NCBI RefSeq assembly: GCF_036924715.1
Contig: NZ_JAZHSB010000001.1
Coordinates: 6,439,001-6,503,000, forward strand
Origin: Bradyrhizobium sp. AZCC 1721
GTDB taxonomy: Bacteria; Pseudomonadota; Alphaproteobacteria; Rhizobiales; Xanthobacteraceae
Direction of reading: 5' to 3'
Length of the DNA: 64,000 nucleotides
A program made the translations under genes and the position numbers. Of the stretch, positions 16,867-23,255 are shown piece by piece. Within the stretch, counting starts at the first letter, position 1, and each line of letters starts with the position of its first letter. Below the pieces are notes generated by a model, which worked only from the letters and a program-made list of their open reading frames with translations, was not told the origin of the DNA and did not search any database.

Positions 16867-17892
16867 ATGGCCCTCGCCCGTGCACGCCGCAGTGAATCCG
16901 GTTTCAACTACTGGCCGGGCTTCGTCGATGCGCTGTCGACGCTGGTGCTGTCGATCGTGTTCCTGCTGTCGGTGTTTTTGGTGGTGCAATTCTTCCTGTC
17001 GCAGGAGGTCACCGGCAAGGACAAGGCGCTCGAACAACTCAACGCCAAGATCGCGCAGTTGAACGACCTGCTGTCGCTGGAAAAGCTCGGCAAGATCACG
17101 CTCGACGACCAGCTCGCGCAATTGCGCGCCGGCCTCGCCGCCGCGGAAGGCGAACGTGACCGCATCAAGGGGCTTTACGAGGGGTTGAGCGGTGCCGGCG
17201 ACGCCCAGGGCCGCGCCAACGAGCTCAACAAGGCGCTCGAGTCCGAAAAGGCCGTGAGCTCGCGCGCGCTCGCCCAGATCGAGGTGCTGAACCAGCAGAT
17301 CAGCGCGCTGCGCCGCCAGCTTGCGGCGCTCGAGGAAGCACTGGAAGCCTCCGAAAAGCGCGACAAGGAATCCCAGGGGCGGATTGCCGATCTCGGCCAG
17401 CGCCTGAACGTCGCGCTGGCGCAACGCGTGCAGGAACTGTCGCGCTACCGTTCGGAATTCTTCGGCCGCCTGCGCGCCATTCTGGGCAATCGCCCCGATA
17501 TCCGCATCGTCGGCGACCGCTTCGTATTCCAGTCGGAAGTGTTCTTCGATACCGGCCAGGCGGTGCTGCTTCCCGAGGGCCGCTCCGAACTCGACAAACT
17601 CGCCACCGCGCTGATCGATCTGGACAAGCAGATACCGAGCGAGATCGGCTGGGTGCTGCGGGTCGACGGCCACACCGACATGCGCCCGATCAACTCGCCG
17701 CTGTTCAAGTCGAACTGGGAATTGTCGTCGGCGCGCGCCATCTCCGTGGTGCAATATCTGGTTTTCCTCGGCGTTCCCGCGCAACGGCTGGTCGCCGCCG
17801 GTTTTGCCGAGTTCCAGCCGCTCGATTCAGCACCCAACGAAGACGCCTACAAGCGCAACCGCCGCATCGAGCTGAAGCTGACGGAACGGTAG
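16867..17892 (+). CDS. MotB/OmpA-type peptidoglycan-binding stator-like protein with coiled coil
   Basis: 341 residues. A single helix at ~24-47 follows NYWPGFVDALSTL, with Asp21 just before or at the start of the helix, where MotB-like partners carry the proton-binding Asp. Residues ~50-195 are a heptad-rich coiled coil. Residues ~210-341 form an OmpA C-terminal domain (FFDTGQAVLLPEG, VDGHTDMRPIN, NWELSSARAISVV, NRRIELKL) that would grip peptidoglycan. With the MotA/ExbB-like protein upstream it forms a two-gene stator-like unit. The long coiled coil sets it apart from flagellar MotB. The next gene starts on its stop codon. Confidence 0.9.
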   Translation: MALARARRSESGFNYWPGFVDALSTLVLSIVFLLSVFLVVQFFLSQEVTGKDKALEQLNAKIAQLNDLLSLEKLGKITLDDQLAQLRAGLAAAEGERDRIKGLYEGLSGAGDAQGRANELNKALESEKAVSSRALAQIEVLNQQISALRRQLAALEEALEASEKRDKESQGRIADLGQRLNVALAQRVQELSRYRSEFFGRLRAILGNRPDIRIVGDRFVFQSEVFFDTGQAVLLPEGRSELDKLATALIDLDKQIPSEIGWVLRVDGHTDMRPINSPLFKSNWELSSARAISVVQYLVFLGVPAQRLVAAGFAEFQPLDSAPNEDAYKRNRRIELKLTER

Positions 17893-18341
17893 TGGCCGCA
17901 GATTTCACGCTCCGCCCCTATCGCGCCGAGGACGAGGATGCGGCGATCGAGCTGTGGCGCCTGACGTGGCAGCAGGCCTATCCGTCGATCGACTTCAATG
18001 CGCGGGTGGCGTGGTGGCGTGAGCGGTGGCGGAACGAGCTGGTGGCAAACGCCCAGATCATCGTCGCCGAGCAGGCGGATGTGCTGATCGGCTTCGTGAC
18101 CATCGATGCATCTGGCTATCTCGACCAGCTCGTGGTCAGTCCGGATCATTGGGGCTCGAAACTTGCGACAAGTCTGGTCGACGAAGCCAAGCGCCTGTCG
18201 CCCAATGGCGTCACGCTTCTGGTCAACAAGGACAACGCCCGCGCGATCCGCTTCTACGAGCGCAACGGCTTTGAACATGCCGGCGAGGATGTAAACCCGA
18301 CTTCAGGCAGGCCGGTGTTGAAGATGGAATGGAGGGCGTAA
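17892..18341 (+). CDS. GNAT-family N-acetyltransferase
   Basis: 149 residues; GTG start at 17892 overlaps the stop codon of the previous gene by one base, so translation is probably coupled. The fold is a standard GNAT: N-terminal strand-helix (FTLRPYRAEDEDAAIELWR), VLIGFVTIDASGYLDQLVV, then the acetyl-CoA loop region (SPDHWGSKLATSLVDEAK) and LLVNKDNARAIRFYERNGF. The usual Q/RxxGxG/A P-loop is altered (HWGSKLA). Substrate is unknown. Confidence 0.9.
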   Translation: MAADFTLRPYRAEDEDAAIELWRLTWQQAYPSIDFNARVAWWRERWRNELVANAQIIVAEQADVLIGFVTIDASGYLDQLVVSPDHWGSKLATSLVDEAKRLSPNGVTLLVNKDNARAIRFYERNGFEHAGEDVNPTSGRPVLKMEWRA

Positions 18342-18359
18342 CACCCTCACCCAGATCGG

Positions 18360-20213
18360 CTACACGCCCTCGAACTGCAGCCGTGCCAATCGCGCGTACA
18401 GCCCGTTCGCCGCGACCAGCTCGGCATGCGTGCCCTGTTCGACGATCCTGCCCTGGTCCATCACCATGATGCGGTCGCAGGAGAGCACGGTGGCGAGGCG
18501 ATGCGCGATGACGAGCGTGGTGCGGTGGCGCATCAGTTCTTCCAGCGCCGTCTGCACCAGCGTCTCGCTTTCGGCATCGAGCGCTGACGTCGCTTCGTCG
18601 AGTAGCAATAGCGGCGCGTCACGCAGGATCGCGCGGGCGATCGCTATGCGCTGGCGTTGGCCGCCGGACAGCGTCACGCCGCGCTCGCCGAGTTGCGCCT
18701 CGAAGCCGCCGGGCAGCTTGCGCAGGAATTCGGTGGCGTGCGCGAGATCGGCGGCGCGCTCGACCTCGGCGTCGGTGGCATCGGGCCGGCCGAAACGGAT
18801 GTTTTCGCGCGCCGTGGCCGCAAACACCACCGAGTCCTGTGGCACCAGCGCAATCCGCGAGCGCACGTCAAGCGGATCCGCCGATTTGATCGGCACGCCG
18901 TCGAGCGAGATCGTGCCCTTGCCCGGATCGTAGAACCGCAGCAGGAGATGAAACAGCGTGCTCTTGCCCGCTCCCGAGGGACCCACGATCGCGACCTTCT
19001 CGCCGGCCCTGACCGAGAGCGAGACCTGATCGATCGCGAGCACATCCGGCCGCGCCGGATAGGCAAAGCTGACGTTCTCGAACCCGACGTCGCCGCGCGC
19101 AGGCTGCGGCAGCGCGACGGGCTGCGGCGGGGCCGTGATCTGCGACTTGACCCGAAGAATCTCGAACAGCCGCTCGGCGGCGCCGGAGGCGGCCGAGACT
19201 TCGCCCCATACCTCGCTAAGCTGTCCGAGACCGGCGGCGGCGAACGCCGCATACAGTACGAACTGACCGAGCCGGCCCGGCGTGATCTGGCCGGTCAGCA
19301 CGTCGTGCGAGCCGACCCAGAGAATCGCCACCACGCTGGAGAACACGATGAAGATGATGATCAGCGTCAGCACCGCGCGCGCCCGTGTCGAGCTGCGCGC
19401 CGCCTCATAGGCCTGTTCGACATCGCCGCCGAAGCGGGCGGTGGCCATCCGTTCGCTGGTATAGGCCTGCACGGTCCTGATCGCGCCGACCAGTTCGGAA
19501 GCGTACGCGCTGGCATCCGCCAGCGTATCCTGCGCGTTGCGCGACAGCCGCCGCACCCAGCGCCCGAAGGCGACCAGCGGGATCACGATCACGGGGATCG
19601 CCAGCAGCACGAAGCCTGAAAGCTTGGGGCTCGTGATCACCATCATGGTGGCGGCGCCGATGAACAGCATCATGTTGCGCAGCGCGATGGACACCGAGGC
19701 GCCGACCGCGGACTTGATCTGGGTGGTATCGGCCGTCAGCCGCGACACCAACTCGCCCGAACGCGCGGAATCGAAAAATGCGGGCGAGAGTGAGATCAGA
19801 TGCGCGAACACGTCGCGCCTGACGTCGGCAACGATGCGCTCGCCGATCGTCATGACGAGGTAGTAACGCGACGCGCTGGCGGCGGCGAGCACCGCGACGA
19901 CCGCGATCATGACGCTGAAATAGCTGTTGATCAGGGCGATGCCTTCGGGACTGAAGCCGAAATCGATCATGCGCCGGATGGCGATCGGCACGACCAGCGT
20001 GGTGATCGCCGCGACCGTCAACGAAATGAAAGCGAGCGCCGCACGCCCGCGGTAGCGCGCAACATAGGGCGCGAGCGCCAGCAGCGGGCGCAGCCTGGCG
20101 CCCTTCCTGGCCGGCGATTGCGTCAACTGGCGCTCGATGAAGGCCTCTTCCTCGAGCAGGGCGTCACGCGGCGGCGTGCCGCGGGGGGCTTCAATCTGTT
20201 CCACTGCGCTCAT
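18360..20213 (-). CDS. ABC exporter, fused permease and ATPase (MsbA/MdlB-type half transporter)
   Basis: 617 residues from the ATG at 20213 (MSAVEQIEAP); a longer in-frame reading to 20285 has no coding character. Six membrane helices lie in residues ~40-330. The C-terminal ATPase has Walker A GPSGAGKST, the signature LSGGQRQRIAIARA, Walker B LLLLDEATSALD and the H-loop AHRL. Half transporters of this layout export lipids, drugs or peptides as homodimers. It sits alone, convergent with the acetyltransferase. Substrate cannot be told from sequence. Confidence 0.92.
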   Translation of the reverse strand: MSAVEQIEAPRGTPPRDALLEEEAFIERQLTQSPARKGARLRPLLALAPYVARYRGRAALAFISLTVAAITTLVVPIAIRRMIDFGFSPEGIALINSYFSVMIAVVAVLAAASASRYYLVMTIGERIVADVRRDVFAHLISLSPAFFDSARSGELVSRLTADTTQIKSAVGASVSIALRNMMLFIGAATMMVITSPKLSGFVLLAIPVIVIPLVAFGRWVRRLSRNAQDTLADASAYASELVGAIRTVQAYTSERMATARFGGDVEQAYEAARSSTRARAVLTLIIIFIVFSSVVAILWVGSHDVLTGQITPGRLGQFVLYAAFAAAGLGQLSEVWGEVSAASGAAERLFEILRVKSQITAPPQPVALPQPARGDVGFENVSFAYPARPDVLAIDQVSLSVRAGEKVAIVGPSGAGKSTLFHLLLRFYDPGKGTISLDGVPIKSADPLDVRSRIALVPQDSVVFAATARENIRFGRPDATDAEVERAADLAHATEFLRKLPGGFEAQLGERGVTLSGGQRQRIAIARAILRDAPLLLLDEATSALDAESETLVQTALEELMRHRTTLVIAHRLATVLSCDRIMVMDQGRIVEQGTHAELVAANGLYARLARLQFEGV

Positions 20214-20393
20214 GAAATCCGACCCGTTTTTCTGCCTCCAGATAGGCCTCCGCGCCCCCCTCTGGCAAATCCGGGAGATTCCCAATCAGGACATATACGT
20301 AGCTTGTTTTGACAGGCTTCCTGAGCTATAGAGCCGCCAAATCCCGTATCCCCTGACAGTTGAGACGGGCGCCGGCGCGCCGAAGGATATGCC

Positions 20394-20621
20394 ATGAAAG
20401 CCGAAATTCATCCGAATTATCATACGATTACGGTCGTGATGACCGACGGGACAGAGTACCAGACCCGCTCCACCTGGGGCAAGGAAGGCGACAAGCTGAA
20501 CCTCGATATCGATCCCAAGTCGCACCCGGCCTGGACCGGCGGCTCGCAGCAGATCCTCGACCGCGGCGGCCGAGTGTCGCGCTTCCAGAAGAAGTTTTCG
20601 GGCTTCCTCAAGAAGGACTGA
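20394..20621 (+). CDS. rpmE: 50S ribosomal protein L31
   Basis: 75 residues, full length. Starts MKAEIHPNYHTITVVMTDG, then FSGFLKK at the end, with the central YQTRSTWGKEGDKLNLDID and HPAWTGG blocks typical of alphaproteobacterial L31. The zinc-binding cysteines of some bacterial L31 proteins are absent, as usual in this clade. It is followed by a strong terminator and is probably transcribed alone. Confidence 0.97.
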   Translation: MKAEIHPNYHTITVVMTDGTEYQTRSTWGKEGDKLNLDIDPKSHPAWTGGSQQILDRGGRVSRFQKKFSGFLKKD

Positions 20622-20660
20622 GGCCGTCCGGTCCTGCTTTCTTGGGTTCAGAAATGCGAA

Positions 20661-20687
20661 ACGCCCCGGTCAGCCCGGGGCGTTTTT
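20661..20687 (+). terminator. Rho-independent terminator of rpmE
   Basis: Stem ACGCCCCGG / CCGGGGCGT with a short loop, followed by five T residues (TTTTTATT). Placed 40 bp after the L31 stop codon. Confidence 0.92.
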
Positions 20688-20706
20688 ATTTTGGTGCTGC
20701 GGCCTA

Positions 20707-20795
20707 TCCTCGTCGTTGCGAGGAGCAAAGCGACGAAGCAATCCATCGCTCCCCGCGCTTAGAGATGGATTGCTTCGCTACGCTCGCAATGACGG
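20707..20795. repeat. REP-like inverted repeat
   Basis: Arms carry CGAAGCAATCCATC on one side and GATGGATTGCTTCG on the other, followed by the CTCGCAATGACGG motif. This inverted repeat is widespread in alphaproteobacterial intergenic regions. It lies between convergent rpmE and rcdA. Confidence 0.85.
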
Positions 20796-20806
20796 CGGAG
20801 AGAACC

Positions 20807-21319
20807 TTACTGCTCGAACGCCGCTTTCAACCTGTTGAGCTGCGGCACCAGCGGATTGCCGATCGGCCCGCGTTCCGCGGGCGCCGCGTGGATCGAGATG
20901 TCGAGGCGACGGACCCGCGTCTGCAGGCTCATCGATCGCGCAATCAGATCCTGCAATTGCTGCGGGAGCTTCTCGATCATGTCCTGCGGCCCGGGATCGG
21001 CGGCCGTGAGCTTGACCTTGGTCTTTTCCCGATTGGCCTGGGTCAGCGTCATCTCGCCTTCCTTGACCGCGCGATGCAGCAACAGCCATGACGCAAGCTG
21101 CATCAAGCGGGTGGTCAGGCGCATGCTTTCGGTTGCGTAAGTAAGGCTGACAGAACGTTCGAGCGCCTTGGCTTCGGTGCGGCCGTCGCCATCGAGATAG
21201 GCGGCGGTTTCCTCGACCAGATCCATGCCTTCCCGGAAGAGAGTTCCGAACGCCACCGAATTAGTCAGCCGCTCGCTGAACAGAACGAGCGCGGATTCGC
21301 TTTGCGAACGGTCCGCCAT
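20807..21319 (-). CDS. rcdA: RcdA-type regulator (DUF1465), adaptor for CtrA degradation
   Basis: 170 residues, typical for DUF1465. The ATG at 21319 (MADRSQ) is chosen over an in-frame ATG five codons earlier. The protein is all-helical: FSERLTNSVAFGTLFREGMDLVEETAAYLDGDG, then a helix around RLTTRLMQLASWLLLHRAVKEGE. In Caulobacter RcdA works with CpdR and PopA to deliver CtrA and other substrates to ClpXP. That role is transferred from the family. The gene is transcribed alone here. Confidence 0.88.
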   Translation of the reverse strand: MADRSQSESALVLFSERLTNSVAFGTLFREGMDLVEETAAYLDGDGRTEAKALERSVSLTYATESMRLTTRLMQLASWLLLHRAVKEGEMTLTQANREKTKVKLTAADPGPQDMIEKLPQQLQDLIARSMSLQTRVRRLDISIHAAPAERGPIGNPLVPQLNRLKAAFEQ

Positions 21320-21472
21320 GGTTAACGCCCTCACGCCACTATTTGCCCCAACCGGCTGTGAACCACCGGCTTATGATGAACAAATCATTGCTCGGGCGAA
21401 GTCGAGAGTCCAGCGGCAACCGGATTTATGGTTTCCAGCTCGTGGGGGCACAAAATAGCCGTGGAGAGCACA

Positions 21473-21500
21473 AAAAAGAGCCGCCGTTTCCGGCGGCTTT
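21473..21500 (-). terminator. Hairpin with U-tract on the minus strand
   Basis: Stem GCCGCCG / CGGCGGC with flanking AAAAAAGA on the left and CTTTT on the right. On the minus strand it reads stem then TCTTTTTT, a good terminator ~150 bp upstream of rcdA. It could end the DUF1192 transcript or attenuate a leader before rcdA. Confidence 0.6.
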
Positions 21501-21672
21501 TGAAGTTGATAACAGGGAGGCGTCAAACAGAGTGGACAGGAGCCACTCGGTGTCCAAACGAGGACGATGACAGTCATAATCGAGAAAGCTTAACGGACCG
21601 TAAACGAACGATTTTCTTTAGAGATTGTTTGCCATGTCGGCCATTGGCCGAGTTTGTGATTGACTTCATCCA

Positions 21673-21795
21673 CGGGTCGTCCCCGCGAACGCAGGAACCC
21701 ATAGCCACCGGCAGATGAAATTGAGGGAAAGTCGGCCAGCGGCCCTGCCACAAGATGGGCCGCGGCGTATGGGTCCCTGCGTTCGCAGGGACGAC
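21673..21795. repeat. Palindromic dispersed repeat, copy A
   Basis: Left arm GGTCGTCCCCGCGAACGCAG with CCCATAGCCACCGG, right arm CCGCGGCGTATGGGTCCCTG then CGTTCGCAGGGACGACC. Shares both arms with copies at 26137-26262 and 36416-36533. Non-coding. Confidence 0.88.
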
Positions 21796-21822
21796 CAGGA
21801 ATGAGCGCGCGTTCTAAAAATC

Positions 21823-22014
21823 CTACGATTTGAAGAAACTGTTCGCGGCGTCCTTTGACGCGCGCTTTTTGGTGACCGCCTCTTGCAGCCGCGCGATTTC
21901 CGAATTCAAGAGCGCGATCCGCTCCGTCAGTTCCTCGACCGAGAGCAGCGACAGGTCCTGGCCGATCTCATGGCTGATTTTCTTCCGTGGCTTGTCGTCG
22001 TCTTCGATGGCCAT
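21823..22014 (-). CDS. DUF1192 small coiled-coil protein
   Basis: 63 residues. The N-terminus is basic (DDDKPRKKISHEIGQDL) and a heptad helix follows (LSVEELTERIALLNSEIARLQEAV). This matches DUF1192, a short alphaproteobacterial family with no known function. It is divergent from the quinone oxidoreductase; the 121-bp gap must hold both promoters. This side-by-side order is, as I recall, frequent in Bradyrhizobium and relatives. Confidence 0.88.
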   Translation of the reverse strand: MAIEDDDKPRKKISHEIGQDLSLLSVEELTERIALLNSEIARLQEAVTKKRASKDAANSFFKS

Positions 22015-22135
22015 GCGTTTCCTCCTTTCGGCATTTCCCTGCAGATCTGGCCGTCCCTTCTCGCGGTTGCCAGCCGCAGCCGGGCTGGCTAATCAGGGGC
22101 CGTCTTCAATTCTCAGCCTTTCGCAAGGACAAATC

Positions 22136-23134
22136 ATGGAAAAGCTGCCCGCGCAAATGACCGTCATCGGCATCAGCAAGCCAGGCGGCCCCGAAGTGCT
22201 GTTGCCCGAAACCCGCAGCGTTCCAGCGCCCGGCCCAGGCGAGATCCTGGTCAAGGTGATGGCGGCGGGTGTCAACCGCCCCGACGTTGCGCAGCGGTCC
22301 GGCGCTTACCCGCCGCCGCCCGGCGCCAGCGACCTGCCCGGCCTTGAAATCGCGGGCGAAGTGGTGGCGCTTGGCGAAGGCGCCAAAAAGCACAAGCTCG
22401 GCGACAAGGTGATGTCGCTGGTCGCGGGCGGTGGCTACGCCCAGTATTGCATTGCGCAAGACGCGCAGGCGATGGCGGTGCCGCCGTCGCTGTCGATCCA
22501 GGAGGCCGGCGCGATCCCGGAAACGCTGATGACCGTCTGGCACAATGTGTTCGAGCGCGGCGCGCTCAAGCCCGGCGAAACGCTTCTGATCCACGGCGGC
22601 TCGTCCGGCATCGGCACCATGGCGATCCAGCTTGCGAAAGCGTTCGGCTCCAAGGTGATCGTGACCGTCGGCTCTCAGGACAAGATCGACGCCTGCCTCA
22701 AGCTCGGCGCCGACCGCGCGATCAATTACAAGACCGAAGACTTCGTCGCCGTGGTCAAGGCCGAGACCAACAATGTCGGCGCCAACCTGATCCTCGACAT
22801 GGTGGCCGGCGACTATGTCGATCGCAACTATGACGCTGCCGCGGTCGATGGCCGTATCGTGCAGATCGCGACGCTCAATAGCCCCAAGGTCACCGTCAAC
22901 ATTGCCAAGGTGATGGTGAAGCGGCTGACCCATACCGGCTCCACGCTGCGCCCCCGTACTAATGCGGATAAGGCAGCGATGGTCGCCGCAATCGAGGCCA
23001 AGGTGATGCCGCTACTGCGCGAGGGACGTGTAAAACCGCTGATGGACAGCTCATTCCCGCTGGAAAAAGCGGCCGACGCGCACCGGCGGATGGAGACCTC
23101 CGCACATATTGGCAAAATTGTGTTGTCGGTCTAG
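22136..23134 (+). CDS. NAD(P)H:quinone oxidoreductase / zinc-less alcohol dehydrogenase family
   Basis: 332 residues. The ATG at 22136 has AAGGAC upstream; the frame extends left without coding character. The N-terminal GroES-like domain has PGPGEILVKVMAAGVNRPDVAQR and SDLPGLEIAGEVVALGEG. The Rossmann nucleotide-binding motif is LIHGGSSGIGTMAIQLAK. Zinc ligands of alcohol dehydrogenases are missing, as in the QOR family. Length and the PIG3-like pattern suggest reduction of quinones or activated alkenes with NADPH. It is divergent from the DUF1192 gene. Confidence 0.92.
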   Translation: MEKLPAQMTVIGISKPGGPEVLLPETRSVPAPGPGEILVKVMAAGVNRPDVAQRSGAYPPPPGASDLPGLEIAGEVVALGEGAKKHKLGDKVMSLVAGGGYAQYCIAQDAQAMAVPPSLSIQEAGAIPETLMTVWHNVFERGALKPGETLLIHGGSSGIGTMAIQLAKAFGSKVIVTVGSQDKIDACLKLGADRAINYKTEDFVAVVKAETNNVGANLILDMVAGDYVDRNYDAAAVDGRIVQIATLNSPKVTVNIAKVMVKRLTHTGSTLRPRTNADKAAMVAAIEAKVMPLLREGRVKPLMDSSFPLEKAADAHRRMETSAHIGKIVLSV

Positions 23135-23255
23135 CCGATCGCGAGCGAAGCGCGGGTGGAAACCCTTTGATTTGCTTCGCTTTCATGTCATTTATCGCGG
23201 CAACGCCGACCCCGTTCGCTGGGCCGGGAGAATCGTTGGTCGCGGAGTACTGACA

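Larger units (their letters stand above)
21320..21822. other. 503-bp gap between rcdA and DUF1192 gene
   Basis: Contains a hairpin at 21473-21500 and a palindromic repeat at 21673-21795 (listed separately). No gene is supported in the remainder; it should include the rcdA promoter. Confidence 0.5.

Noticed and set aside
15696..17892. Zorya-type antiphage system
   Set aside because: Only ZorA/ZorB-like components are present; no ZorC, helicase ZorD or nuclease ZorE homologue is seen within several kb, and neighbours look housekeeping.
22106..22933. 275-codon frame antisense to the quinone oxidoreductase
   Set aside because: His/Arg/Asp-rich antisense shadow of a strongly recognised gene.
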